Part shown: positions 24,463 through 34,823 of the stretch, one piece after another
How positions within the stretch are numbered: position 1 is the stretch's first letter
Layout of the letters: each line of letters starts with the position of its first letter
Source of the DNA: Exobasidium rhododendri
Taxonomy: Eukaryota; Basidiomycota; Exobasidiomycetes; Exobasidiales; Exobasidiaceae
Direction of reading: 5' to 3'
Assembly (NCBI GenBank): GCA_026210745.1
Contig: CP110632.1
Coordinates: 4,339,001 to 4,403,000 of the forward strand
DNA: 64,000 nucleotides
The notes under the pieces: model-generated
Seen by the model: the letters and a program-made list of their open reading frames with translations, nothing else
What the model was told of the DNA's origin: nothing
Database searches by the model: none
Made by a program: the position numbers and the translations under genes

Positions 24463-25174
24463 CTATGCTTGCCAGACCCGTGAGATCAACTCGGTGAATC
24501 CGACATCATTTGTTTGGAATTCTGCAAGAAGAGATAGACGTCAGAACAAGGAGACAGTAGAGGAGTTTTCTTCGCTGTGCGACTCACCGTACAGGCCAGC
24601 CAAGGTTGCCAGAGTGGCAGCCTTGAGTGTCCAAGAAGCGAGGGGACCAGCAATAGGGAACTTTCTCTTGTGTAGATAGTCATCGAGAGAGGCAGTGAAT
24701 CCAATGTGTGAGTGAATGACTAGTGTGAGCGCAATAGAGGCGTCAAGCACTCCACTCGCACCATGCTTGACGGCGCCAGCTGCAAAGAGTGGGATCAAAG
24801 CAACAGAGACAGCTCTTTCGAAAGCCCAGTGATATGAACCGTGTGATGGGCTATATGGTGGAAATGTCGTAGGTTCGTTGACGGTACCCTTGATGTATGC
24901 TGTAGAGTTTAAGGAGATCGAGTAAGATAATGTCAGATGCTATGTCATCATCACTTCAGATGGAAACAAATTCCGATCAAACACCCACACGCTGAAGCTG
25001 ACGGAACTGGAACAGAAGCCTTTCGAGGTGTTGAGCTTTGAACATTGTCAGCGCGACCTGTAGGGAAAGACAATAAGATCGTCAATAATTCTTTCTAGCA
25101 CCCTTGTCTGAGCACCCCTTCTGCGATCGCCGGAACGCACCTGCAGAAAAAGATCGAGCGCCTGTCGCCATCAT
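24463..25174 (-). CDS. SDH4: Succinate dehydrogenase membrane anchor subunit (CybS/Sdh4)
   Basis: Four exons (25141-25174, 24989-25057, 24588-24899, 24463-24521), 157 aa. After a basic, Ser-rich presequence, the mature part has SHGSYHWAFERAVS, the first membrane helix and the haem/quinone-region histidine in LVIHSHIGF, followed by DYLHKR and two more helices. This is the CybS signature of complex II. The second exon uses donor gt at 24988, chosen because it alone brings the presequence into frame with YIKGTV. The presequence is short and the start could be either of two adjacent ATGs. It is divergent from the ChaN-like gene. Confidence 0.9.
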
Positions 25175-25614
25175 TCGCAGATGGGGACTGCCCGCTACAG
25201 CACTGAGCCGGAGAGGCGTTTGACAGATGGCAGACATGCTAGACGTCTTTTACTTCCGATGAGGTCGGGGGTAGGAGATGTATTAGTAACTTATGTCACA
25301 GGTGGCCCGCGACCTCGACCAAATCGGACTCCTCGAATATCGCGGCGGCACAACCAAAAGTCAGTCACGAGCCCAGAGGCCTCGAAAGGAACGCGGGGGG
25401 GTGTACGACCAATAAGACCGGCGAGAGCCTCAATAAGATTTGTCAGCCGGCCTCGTCCGACAGAGATTCATTCAAAGTGGCACTTATTTAGGTAGATGCA
25501 CCTCTGGATGTTAGCGCGCTTCAGAGGATAATCCTTGTTCTGTGTAAGATTATTAAGGTCAAGGCAACTTCGTAGGTGGAGCTCCTATGTAAAGGCGCCG
25601 GCGACGATCACTCG
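25175..25614. other. Divergent promoter region
   Basis: About 440 bp between SDH4 and the ChaN-like gene. No gene is supported. An ORF at 25181-25495 is Arg-rich with no family features and is judged spurious. Confidence 0.5.
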
Positions 25615-26694
25615 ATGGTGCTGAGACTATGTTCGATGGTGTCCAGGCTCACGCCACCCAGGATCATCAACATGGATAGTCTGCCAACGTATGGTCAAAT
25701 CTGTAGAGCAGCGTCTGAGCCACAGCAGCAAGGAGAAGAGCCGGTGTGCTATTCTAGTATGACGAATGAGATGAATTTGACATCCCTCTTCAGCGCGTCC
25801 ACGTCGCCACCATGCTCCAAAGCGAGGGCGATCTTTGTAGGGGAACAGCACCATCAGCCAAAGGTGCTTGCTGCTCAGTTGCAAATCATATATCAGCTCT
25901 TTGAAGCTTGCAAAGAGCCAAACAGGATACACGTTGTATTTGAGCAGTGGTCACTCCTTGATCAACCGTACCTGAACAGAATCAATCGGCAAGAAGCTGA
26001 CCTTCTCGATCTTCGAGCAAATTCAGAAGAAAGGACTAGTGAAGGATTTGATGTAAATCATTATCTCCCTCTTGTGAAACTAGTCCGTGAATTGGGCGGG
26101 ACGGTTTGGGCAGGTTTTCCACCACGATCATGGGCCTCTCTGATTTCGAAGGCGGAAGATGGTAGTGCATTTGAAAAGGTGCAACAATTCGACAAAGAAA
26201 GGTACACTGCTCACAAAGTAGACTCAGTGGATGGCAAAGACATCGTGCCACCTCTTTCAGTATCCGACTACCGCTATGTTGAAAACATCAGTTGGCCTCA
26301 TCGTTCCTATCTCAAGAGTATGTTTCGACCGGATGAACGACCGCAGAGCGTCGCTGAATCGCAGCATACAGACCCACCCAAGGAAGACAGAGGATTTCTA
26401 GCAGCACAAGCAGTCAAGGACACCTTCTTGGCGCATACAATGACCAGCATACTAGCAGAGGATCCCCTGAATATAGTGGTTGCTGTTGCTGGCCTCGGTC
26501 ACTGCGAATGGGGCTTTGGAGCGCCAGAAAGAGTAAAGGAGATGTCTGGTGTGGACTCCTACTTAATAATGACTAAAGCAGACGACGCTGGGTATTGGAC
26601 AGCAGCACCAGCCTCAGCAAGCGAGAAGCCAGCGAATATATCGTCGGATCGTAGACAAGCAGATGCCATTATATTGTACAATTGGGTTGATTAG
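25615..26694 (+). CDS. ChaN-like (haem-binding uptake/Tiki superfamily) protein
   Basis: Intronless; 359 aa from the ATG at 25615. The core matches the ChaN family (PF04187, Cofac_haem_bdg): AIFVGEQHHQP near the N-terminus, HVVFEQW, a central helical region, and the C-terminal VAVAGLGHCEWGFGAPERV with its Gly-His motif. ChaN is an iron-regulated haem-binding lipoprotein in bacteria; eukaryotic members include chloroplast and fungal proteins of unclear function. The first residues (MVLRLCSMVSRLTPPR) lack acids and could be a mitochondrial presequence, but the ATG at 25672 is an alternative start. The family is known mainly from bacteria and plastids, so an old transfer is possible. Confidence 0.75.
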   Translation: MVLRLCSMVSRLTPPRIINMDSLPTYGQICRAASEPQQQGEEPVCYSSMTNEMNLTSLFSASTSPPCSKARAIFVGEQHHQPKVLAAQLQIIYQLFEACKEPNRIHVVFEQWSLLDQPYLNRINRQEADLLDLRANSEERTSEGFDVNHYLPLVKLVRELGGTVWAGFPPRSWASLISKAEDGSAFEKVQQFDKERYTAHKVDSVDGKDIVPPLSVSDYRYVENISWPHRSYLKSMFRPDERPQSVAESQHTDPPKEDRGFLAAQAVKDTFLAHTMTSILAEDPLNIVVAVAGLGHCEWGFGAPERVKEMSGVDSYLIMTKADDAGYWTAAPASASEKPANISSDRRQADAIILYNWVD

Positions 26695-26751
26695 AGAGGG
26701 GGGGTGAGGAGGAAGGGGGGGGGGTTATGCTGTGAGAGGTTCCGAGGGTAA

Positions 26752-26776
26752 TGTACTACTACTACTGCTACTACTA
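26752..26776. repeat. TAC trinucleotide microsatellite
   Basis: An imperfect (TAC)n run, broken by one TGC, follows the ChaN-like gene. A G10 homopolymer is just upstream at 26715-26724. Confidence 0.7.
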
Positions 26777-26807
26777 CATATATCATGATGCACACTATAA
26801 ATTGTGA

Positions 26808-28994
26808 CTATGTGGCTCTTCGACGAATGATGCGCTTGATGGGCTCGATGCACACCCGAGCAAATGGTCCTGCCAGAGCAATGCAGGCTCCGATTCGCAA
26901 CGGGAAGAGGGCTTTAGTGATGGCGTACGCAGCGACTGCATTGGCAAACGTGCCTACCAATTTGCTCGAAGAGATCGTGGATGGCTTGCCTCCTGTTCCA
27001 TCGGCCTCGATGCTCGACGCTTCCTCGAATCCAAAGTACCCTTTTCTTCTACCAAATTTCTCCGCTCTGAGAGCTCCTTCGTTGATCTTGTCACGAAGCC
27101 AGCCTTTCGCACCTCCCTCCTCGCCCCCTGTCTCACTCACTTCCAATAGCCAGTTCATCACCTGGTCTCCCACATCAGTGACCTCTAGCAAGTAGAAAAT
27201 CAAGATTAAGGGAAGTATTGCGGTCAATTCATGCAACACAAAGAAGGATACCACCATGCTGGCAGGATCTGTTCCACTTGACTTCGCCATCTTCCGCACT
27301 CTTTCCACAGCCCGTTGCCTGGTTGACGTTCCTGCTGCATCGCCGATCCACTCCACCTGATCTTTTGCATTCTCCATCCAATGCTTTTTCAGCACAGCAG
27401 GAAGTCGAATTTTCCCACTACTCGAAACGCCGTAGTTCTCCAACAAGGCAACAATCAAGCGAGGAACAGCCACTGCCGTACCATTTAGGGTGTGTGCCCA
27501 CGCAAGACCAGGGGCGAGATTGTCACTTTGTATCGCTTCTTTGGCCGAGACGTCGACATTGTTGGCGGTGTAGCTGATGGAAAGTCGTCTTGCTTGGTAT
27601 TCTGTGCAATTCGAAGCGGACGAGATCTCTCCCCATGATCCTCTTCCTGGCATCCAGGCCTCGATGTCGTACTTGCGATAGGCACTCGATCCCAACTCTT
27701 CCGTCGGCATGTCCAGCACGCGAAACGGTACCCCTAGACCACCTACTATACTCTGCTGGATTCCCCTCAACCTCTCCAACCACTCTTCGCTGTCTTCAGC
27801 TTGGCAAACAACAAACATCTCTACCTTCGTGAATTGGTGTACTCGATACAATCCTCTCGACTCAAGACCTCTCGCGCCAGCTTCAGCTCGAAAGGCGTGC
27901 GAGGTAGCCACATACTGCTTCGGTAAAACTTCATTTTTATACTTATGACCTGCACATAGCCCGGCGAGAGGAATCTCTGCCGTGGCAGTCAGTGCAAGAT
28001 CATCGCTTGACTCTTCTCCTTTCTTCGAGTAAGTTCCATCTTCCTTCAGCCAGAAGATCTGTCCGCCGCCACCGTCTCGAGGTGAGAAGCCAGTCCTGTT
28101 GAGGATGTCTCTCCGTATCGTATCAGGAACAACGACTGGACTGAAATTTGCCTTACATGCTTCTTCCATAGCATAACGTACTAGAGCATGCTCCAGCAAA
28201 GCAAGAGGTCCAAACAAGAGTGGCCAAGACGAACCATTCAGTAGTCGAGTTACTGGCATCGATATCCAACCTTGTTCCGAAGCTATGTTCTGATGGTCTC
28301 TGTCCGTATCTGGACCAGACGCCGCACTGAGAGCCGGAATCTCTTCAAGAGGAATGGGAAGAGACATGTCTTCGAATGCTTTCCTCATCTCCCCATCCAG
28401 CATTGTGCTGTCTCCTCCTTTAGCAATAACAACTGCCTTTTCTTCTCCACCTTGAGGGACTTTTGGGTGTGTGAAGTTTGGCATTCGAAGACGGATATCA
28501 AACACCTCATCATGTAACCTGTCTGATTCGGCATCGATTTCTTTCATCTCTTCCCTCAATTTTCTTGCCCTTTGACGTTCTTGGTCTAGAAATGCTGTAT
28601 CATCCTCACCTGTATCCTCTTTGGATCTGGCCTGCATCCTTGCTCCAAATGATGCGGCTAATTTATTGATCTCCGACTTTACTACTCGGCGTTTCTGTAG
28701 TATGGCGCTGATTCGAGGTCTTAATTCCTCTATTCGAGCAAAGTCGCTTGCTTTGGCTGACCCTTTGCGAATCTTCGAATTAATCTCAGCTATCTCCAAG
28801 TCGTGCTTCCTGAATGACCAGATTGGTCTCGGAAGAGGAAGCAATATCCGCGACGTCATGCTATTCGGTGGCTCGGAAGCTTTGGAGGTAGCAGATCTAG
28901 CAAGCCTGAGTGGAGGATGACAAAGTTGAAGATGGCATTGCCTTCCCGACATACTCAGACCTCTTCCGGTCACGCCCACTCTTGCCATCGTCAT
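26808..28994 (-). CDS. Mitochondrial seryl-tRNA synthetase fused to an Mrx11-like membrane domain
   Basis: Single exon, 728 aa. Residues ~55-539 are a class II SerRS: an N-terminal coiled-coil arm, TATAEIPLAGL, motif 2 FRAEAGARGLESRGLYRVHQF, EISSASNC and motif 3 LNGTAVAVPRLIVALLENYG, ending IRLPAVL. The frame then runs on for 189 residues (from about 27377) without a stop. This part has SMVVSFFVLHELTAILPLILIFYLL, AEKFGRRKGYFGF, and a second membrane segment with AYAITKALFPLRIGACIALAGPFARV. It resembles fungal MIOREX component 11 (Mrx11)-type inner-membrane proteins. A Met begins the added part, so an internal start is conceivable. The N-terminal ~50 residues are Arg-rich, consistent with mitochondrial import. 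The start could also be the ATG at 28988. Confidence 0.85.
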   Translation of the reverse strand: MTMARVGVTGRGLSMSGRQCHLQLCHPPLRLARSATSKASEPPNSMTSRILLPLPRPIWSFRKHDLEIAEINSKIRKGSAKASDFARIEELRPRISAILQKRRVVKSEINKLAASFGARMQARSKEDTGEDDTAFLDQERQRARKLREEMKEIDAESDRLHDEVFDIRLRMPNFTHPKVPQGGEEKAVVIAKGGDSTMLDGEMRKAFEDMSLPIPLEEIPALSAASGPDTDRDHQNIASEQGWISMPVTRLLNGSSWPLLFGPLALLEHALVRYAMEEACKANFSPVVVPDTIRRDILNRTGFSPRDGGGGQIFWLKEDGTYSKKGEESSDDLALTATAEIPLAGLCAGHKYKNEVLPKQYVATSHAFRAEAGARGLESRGLYRVHQFTKVEMFVVCQAEDSEEWLERLRGIQQSIVGGLGVPFRVLDMPTEELGSSAYRKYDIEAWMPGRGSWGEISSASNCTEYQARRLSISYTANNVDVSAKEAIQSDNLAPGLAWAHTLNGTAVAVPRLIVALLENYGVSSSGKIRLPAVLKKHWMENAKDQVEWIGDAAGTSTRQRAVERVRKMAKSSGTDPASMVVSFFVLHELTAILPLILIFYLLEVTDVGDQVMNWLLEVSETGGEEGGAKGWLRDKINEGALRAEKFGRRKGYFGFEEASSIEADGTGGKPSTISSSKLVGTFANAVAAYAITKALFPLRIGACIALAGPFARVCIEPIKRIIRRRAT

Positions 28995-29354
28995 TTTCTT
29001 CTCGAAATGATGTTATTTTTGTGTTTTCCTCTTCGACTTAGAAGGACATCTTGCGAGAAAGTGCGACAGATACACGCCCTGGAATACGAGCAAGAGGCGC
29101 GATGTACCTACCACAAATGACAGACAGGAAGATTGACAGAAAGCAAAGCCAAAATAAAATCCTACACGTGTTCCGCTTCTCTCTAGCCTACCGGTACCGA
29201 TCTCATGGTGCATCACGCGGTGACATTGGTGGTGTCTACGTAGCTCAGACTGCACGCAGGAGGAAGAGGAGTGCGACTTGACTATTCTCACATTGCATAC
29301 GTATTCGGAAAATACGACGAAACTCTTTACAGGCGCTCAACGAAGAGGCATAAT
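28995..29354. other. Intergenic region
   Basis: About 360 bp between the SerRS-fusion start and the PDA1 stop. One stretch near 29238 has a D-arm-like gtagctcag, but no T-arm or acceptor stem pairing. Nothing is supported. Confidence 0.5.
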
Positions 29355-30774
29355 CTATCGATATCGGTGGATCTCCTCCTTTTCACGACCTCGCATGTAA
29401 TCAGGCTCTGTGCCCTCGACGTAGATCTTTGACCAAAGATCTTCAATCGGTGGCTCGGGGCTCTGCTTGGCTTCTTCGACCGCTTGATCAACCTCTTCCT
29501 TTGCCGACTTGTCAATCTTCTTCAAGCTAGCTTCATCCACGACGTTCCATTCGAGCATCTTGGCCTTCAGTCCTTGGATAGGGTCACTGCCAGATCGCAT
29601 GCTTGCAATCTCTTCACGAGTTCTGTACGTCGTACCTGGATCAGAAAGAGAGTGACCTCCGTAACGATATGTAACCAGCTCCATGATGAGAGGTCCATTA
29701 CCAGCAAGTGTGTACTTGGAAGCAAATTCGGTAGCTTGGTGAACAGCGAGGACGTCCATGGCATTGACTTGCAGACCGGGAATGACATCTCCTCGAGTAA
29801 AGTATTTTGTGTTCATGCTACTTCTCTCGGCACTTGTACCCATACCGTACTTGTTGTTCTCGCAGACAAATACACACGGTAGCTTCCACAATTGAGCCAT
29901 ATTATAGGCTTCAAACACTTGCCCTTGATTAGAAGCACCATCTCCGTACATGGCAAAGACGGCGTCTTGGTGGCCCAGATATTGTTGCGCAAATGCAATG
30001 CCTGCTCCGACCGGTACCTGAGCTCCAACAATTCCATTTCCACCAAAGAAGGTAGGAGTAAACATGTGCATAGATCCTCCCTTTCCCTTTGAGATACCAT
30101 CAGCCCGACCAAACAATTCGGCGATGACGCTCTTGATCGTGCCACCACGTTGAACAGTAAAGGGATGACATCGGTATGCTGTGATCAGCTTGTCCGTCTT
30201 CTTCATGCCTGACTCCATACCGACAGCAACCGCTTCCTGCGACACAGGGAATCGTGAATAGATTGATCAGCGTACATTCGACAATGCGTCAATACTCCCA
30301 CTACGACACCCACCTGACCGATGGCGAGATGACAGAAACCTCGGATCAGCTTTTGCTTGTAGAGCTGATCAGCTGCCATCTCCATTCGGCGCATCTTGAC
30401 CATCTCTTCATACAGCTTGACCAGGTGCTCCTTACTAGTCTCTACCTCCAAAGAAGGTGTGTTCTCTTCCGATAATTTGTGTGTCTTAAATGATTCCTCT
30501 GAAAGTGAGACTTTGATTGTTTCGGATGGGTGGATGTCATGGATTGAGGTGGGCGATGCGAGCGAGGAAGAGTCGGCGGTGATGTGGACACTTCGACTGG
30601 CAGATGCAACCAAGCTTCGAGATAGCGAGGGCTGCAGGAATTTTACGAGAGTGCAAAGTAAGCTCTGGCACTTTTCTGCGCAATCTTCAACTACTCGTCA
30701 TTGCAACTTACCAGGCTTGCAGTACGGCCGACGCCAGCTGTCGAACGCAGCATGGATCTTGCAAGGGAGGCCAT
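29355..30774 (-). CDS. PDA1: Pyruvate dehydrogenase E1 alpha subunit, mitochondrial
   Basis: Three exons (30712-30774, 30314-30631, 29355-30236), 420 aa, equal to yeast Pda1. The thiamine-diphosphate motif GDGASNQG...NN is intact in FAMYGDGASNQGQVFE...ENNKYGMG. The regulatory phosphorylation-loop sequence YRYGGHSLSDPG is present. The presequence MASLARSMLRSTAGVGR is a clear mitochondrial signal. The protein is the decarboxylating subunit of the pyruvate dehydrogenase complex. Exon joins at phase 0 are clean; HLAIGQ joins EAVAVG exactly. Confidence 0.96.
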
Positions 30775-31053
30775 CTTGTCAGTCGTATGGGAGTGTGATA
30801 AATAGAAAAGAAGCGAGACTGGTACACAAATTTTGACTGCACACTCATCCCTTTTGCCCTACGCCTAAATCGCCCTACGCTCGACTGCTTGGGAAGAGAC
30901 CGTTAGCAGCCCCATCAAACGGAACGCGAACCCGACTCTCTTGTGCACCACGTGGAGATTAAACGCGCTCTCGAAAAGGCAAAAGATTAAAGCGCGAAGA
31001 GTGTGTGATGCTCCAGGAAAGACGGTAGGAGAGCAACACTACGACGACATAAT

Positions 31054-33612
31054 ATGTTTGAAGGGGGTAGCGAGTCGGAGGGGTCCAGCTCGTCGCCATT
31101 GGATGTTCACCTCCTTCAGATATTACGACTCCTATCAACTCCTCGTTTTGACAAACAGCAAGTGCGCCTTCTGCTTGATCGGGTAGCTGACGTAGGACTT
31201 CGAAGAGGCTTTACCGACCGCGAGGCAACAAGGATCGTTCAGATCGCAGTGAGGTGCGGCTCGAAACAGGTAGGGGTCAAGTTGTTGAAGTGCATCTACC
31301 CAGCCAAGGATGTTCAATTTGGAGAGGGTTTAGTGCTGAGCATCATTGGTAGCCTTGGACCTACGGGAGACACTGTCACCGACGGCAGCAAAGAAGAGAG
31401 AACGGACTCTTCAGATGCTGATGAAGATGAGAGTGTGAGCGGTTCTTCTTCCGACAAAAGGAAGCGCAGGAAAGTGGCCATCAGCATTCAGGTAGCAGCG
31501 CTGAGACTTCTTGTTCTACTATACAAACCACCGCCCATGATCTCAATATCGCTGGACCTCACCCAAAATGACTTGTCGCATGCTAAACTGCCGATCCACT
31601 TTCTCTCAACAAAGGCCAGAAAAGCGCTGCATGATTCGTATTCGATCCTATTTCACTACCTCGACTATCAGTCTCATCGACCGTCGTTGTGTCATCTGCT
31701 CTGTCTTATAACACGTCGTAGACACGTCCGACACTATCGAATCGAGAAGCTTCTATTCCTGCGCAAGATCGACCCAGATGACACCAATGTCGAAGCACTC
31801 ATCTCGACGCACTCTAGATTCCTTCCTAGTTTGCAGTACGTAGGCCTAGCTGACACACAAAGTCAACCGGATGATCATGCGGGAGGTATGCGATACCCAG
31901 ATGCCAAATGGCTCCTTCACGTCAACGAAATATGGGCCCACCCTGAAATCAATCAAGATGGCGGAGACGGATCCTCAAGAGAAGGGAGTGGCGATCAGCA
32001 TCCGCGCAAAAGACAGAAGAGGATGCAGCAGCGTCAATCTCTCGATGAGAATGCTTCCCTCATCTCCCTAGCAAGGACGTTGTTGCCCAGGCCAGTGGCG
32101 CTTTCCCTAAGCGAATCGTCTCTCATGATTACAGAGGTCATATCTTACAAAGGCTTGGGTTACTCTTTCGACCACCTTCAAATGCCTAGCCAATTAGCTT
32201 CTGCTCTAGCTCACAAGAAGACTGCTGTTGCCCTTTACTCCCAAGGTCAGAGCGACAGGATGAAGGGATACATGTCGAGGATCATGTTCTGGGCTATGAG
32301 TGCGTTGAGTGAGGAGATGCGATTGCCCACCTCCAAGATGGTCGCCGCGCATGACACGACAGTTCGCTCCAACTTTTCCCATCAAAAGAGTCAAGCTTTA
32401 CTCACTGCTGTAAGCCACTTTGTTGAACGGATGGGCTCTTGCACGGCGGCGTTGCAGCGATGGATTAGCTCGTTGCTGCAGCCCGCCATCTGGTCCTCTC
32501 TGTTCTCCGATGAACAAGACGCAGTCCTGGCAATCATTTCCAACTTCGCCCCTTCAGCCTTTCATCGAATAGCAGAGCAAGTGCTTGATCCTATCAGGCT
32601 TCTGATCAAGTGCGCTACCCCACAGCAAGCAGCTAAATTCGTCACTGCGCTAAGTCGTCTACTCGGGAGGTGGACCGTAGGACGGGACTGGGCAGAGGTC
32701 ATTACTGCTCTACGAGACGCAAATTCAACAGTCTACTTTGGCTGTCAAGCTCTCGATGATGAGGTAGACTATGTTGACTGTATCTCAGAGACAGTACGTT
32801 CCACAGTAGAAGAGAGCTCTCGATTGCTAGTGCAATTTCCTCAATCTCTACTGGTCATGGATGCTACGCTGTCCCTTTACGAGCTCATCTTTACGCATCA
32901 ATTCGTGGGCCTCAATCCCTTTCGCTTCCCACCTCGCTTCTCACTGAACTTCTTCTCGTTGAGTCAAGTCGGGGCTCTAGTCACCTTTTCTCGACTGCTC
33001 GGCATCGTCAGGCAGATACGAGACCTGCACGTCGAGCCTAAATCGCACACTCTTTCTCCTAGTGGAAGGAATAGTAAGGGCGTGTCCGAGATGCCCGAAA
33101 GAATGAAGTCGTATCGAACAGATTTCTATACAGAAGACAGCCGAGAAGAATTGAACCGCTACACAATCTACTTGACTGAATTGTTCTGGCGGAATTCGGG
33201 GTTGAACAGCGTCAAAAACGGTGACCACGATTTTGGCTTGCCGCATGCCTTCTTCACACAATTGAACGAACGATGTACTGAACGTGGAGACGACCTAGAC
33301 CAGATTGGTAGTATGAGTCATGGTGCTTTAACGGGCACTTCTCTGGAAGTCCACGCCAACGAGATTTCGGAAAGGTTTGGTGTGGCCATGCAAGGTCCCA
33401 TCACGTCTCATAGTCTGGAGAAAGCAAAGAAATCAGGTATTCCTGCCATCAAGTACAAGAGATTCAGAGATGACCATCTCAATTGGCTGGGGGATAGAGG
33501 AGCAAAGGGTGTCAGGGACTTCTGCTTAGTCACCATTCAGCGTCTATCTCGAATGCACGAAGAATCAGACCGCACTCGAGGTCGAAGCAGCTCCTCGTTC
33601 GCCACAGGCTAA
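31054..33612 (+). CDS. Inner kinetochore protein CENP-I/Mis6
   Basis: Intronless, 852 aa, the expected size for Mis6/CENP-I (~650-760 aa) with a modest excess. The N-terminal HEAT-like region contains VGVKLLKCIYPAKDVQFGEG and the family signature CHLLCLITRRRHVRHYRI followed by a helix and FLPSLQY. A Lys/Arg-rich linker occurs near residue 320. CENP-I sits in the CCAN with CENP-H and CENP-K and helps load CENP-A and recruit the outer kinetochore. Identification rests on motif order, not on a search. It converges with uL14m. Confidence 0.8.
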   Translation: MFEGGSESEGSSSSPLDVHLLQILRLLSTPRFDKQQVRLLLDRVADVGLRRGFTDREATRIVQIAVRCGSKQVGVKLLKCIYPAKDVQFGEGLVLSIIGSLGPTGDTVTDGSKEERTDSSDADEDESVSGSSSDKRKRRKVAISIQVAALRLLVLLYKPPPMISISLDLTQNDLSHAKLPIHFLSTKARKALHDSYSILFHYLDYQSHRPSLCHLLCLITRRRHVRHYRIEKLLFLRKIDPDDTNVEALISTHSRFLPSLQYVGLADTQSQPDDHAGGMRYPDAKWLLHVNEIWAHPEINQDGGDGSSREGSGDQHPRKRQKRMQQRQSLDENASLISLARTLLPRPVALSLSESSLMITEVISYKGLGYSFDHLQMPSQLASALAHKKTAVALYSQGQSDRMKGYMSRIMFWAMSALSEEMRLPTSKMVAAHDTTVRSNFSHQKSQALLTAVSHFVERMGSCTAALQRWISSLLQPAIWSSLFSDEQDAVLAIISNFAPSAFHRIAEQVLDPIRLLIKCATPQQAAKFVTALSRLLGRWTVGRDWAEVITALRDANSTVYFGCQALDDEVDYVDCISETVRSTVEESSRLLVQFPQSLLVMDATLSLYELIFTHQFVGLNPFRFPPRFSLNFFSLSQVGALVTFSRLLGIVRQIRDLHVEPKSHTLSPSGRNSKGVSEMPERMKSYRTDFYTEDSREELNRYTIYLTELFWRNSGLNSVKNGDHDFGLPHAFFTQLNERCTERGDDLDQIGSMSHGALTGTSLEVHANEISERFGVAMQGPITSHSLEKAKKSGIPAIKYKRFRDDHLNWLGDRGAKGVRDFCLVTIQRLSRMHEESDRTRGRSSSSFATG

Positions 33613-33793
33613 CGACTGCCGGTATGAGTGTTCCTGCTATGATTGCGACTAATGTGTGTAGTATGTTATATAATGAATGATACCTTGATACTGTTACAAT
33701 GCTAGATATTCTTCGTATTTCGATTAATACATCGTCGGTTTTCCGCCTTCATTCGCCTTGCCTTCCTATGCTCAGAAGGACGATCTGGCTACC

Positions 33794-34348
33794 TTAGATC
33801 ACCTTGCCAGACAGCGCAAGAATCTTACTCCATCCTTTGTTTCTCAATTCAGCACCAACGACGCCATTTATTCTAGTACCCAGTGGTTCCTTTTTATTGT
33901 TGAGCAGCACGCATGCGTTGTCGTCAAATCGTACCGTTCTACCATCGCCAAGATTCCGTGTCGTCTCCTTCGCTGTACGAACCACGACAGCATGTCGAAC
34001 ATCACCCTTTCGGATTCGCTGGGCAGTGGCAGAAGTTGGGGCATCATGTGAGATCGGTCTTGCCTTCTGTATGACCACAACTATTTCGTCGCCTATGTCC
34101 GAACGAAACAGGGTAAATGGTAAGCTCGTGAATACTGATGCATGCCAACACAGCAAGCTGCTACTTACCAATTCGAGCGAGTCCTCTCGAAGTGGGCTTC
34201 TTTAGCACATTGACACACTCTGCCACCAAGGCACCAGAATTGTCAATAACCTGTCGAGATGGAGACAATGCATCAGTCTTCAGGTCATTGAGTATTGGTA
34301 TTTCGGCGTGAGCTTCCTCACCAGCATGGTCGCCTTGAGCCCTAGCAT
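33794..34348 (-). CDS. Mitochondrial large ribosomal subunit protein uL14m
   Basis: Three exons (34322-34348, 34169-34250, 33794-34092), 135 aa. The uL14 core reads MLGLKATML, VIDNSGA, then GDEIVVVI, KGDVRHAVVVRT and the C-terminal LGTRINGVVGAELR. The first exon is only 27 nt and supplies just the family's N-terminal MxGLK segment. No separate presequence is visible, as in some fungal mitochondrial L14 proteins. It forms part of the subunit interface of the mitoribosome. The upstream frame stays open but has no ATG, supporting the start at 34348. Confidence 0.92.
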
Positions 34349-34715
34349 CTTTGCTTGCTTGAGATCAATGAGTGTAGATCCAATCGTGCGATCCAAGAAG
34401 GACCATCTCAGTCGCTTTTGTTCAAGTTCACTTTCTGCTTGTCCTGAGCCAGACACACGTGGTATTGTTGGTTGATGTGAGAAGAACGGAAGCCCGCGGA
34501 CCACAAAGAGCTTCGGCGTATTATTGAATCACAAATTTCAGGTTCAGTAGAAAGTCAAAGCCCCAAGCTCCACACCCAAGACTCAATCTAACCCATCGCG
34601 CGCATAGAGAGACGTTCTTTCCCAAGCCACTGAGGAAAGTGTATCGTAAAGGTGGCCGTTAAAGCACTCGGCTCCCGTCGAGCGAGTCCCTTCTATACAC
34701 ACACTCATCGCTCTC
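34349..34715. other. Divergent promoter region
   Basis: About 370 bp between uL14m and the Zn2Cys6 factor. It holds no supportable gene and no element that I can name. Confidence 0.5.
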
Positions 34716-34781
34716 ATGCCATATCCGTACCCGAACGCAGAATTTTCCGGCACTTCCGATGTCCATCAGCAACAGCTACAG

Positions 34782-34823
<42 letters not shown>

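Noticed and set aside
24112-24483. 123-aa plus-strand ORF between ADE12 and SDH4
   Set aside because: No family motif or splice signals, and low-complexity ends; probably 5' flanking sequence of ADE12 and downstream sequence of SDH4.
29235-29290. Possible tRNA with D-arm-like gtagctcag
   Set aside because: No T-arm, no acceptor-stem pairing and no B box at the right distance.
33804-34205. Plus-strand ORF of 133 aa opposite uL14m
   Set aside because: It is the antisense shadow of the uL14m exons and has no family features.
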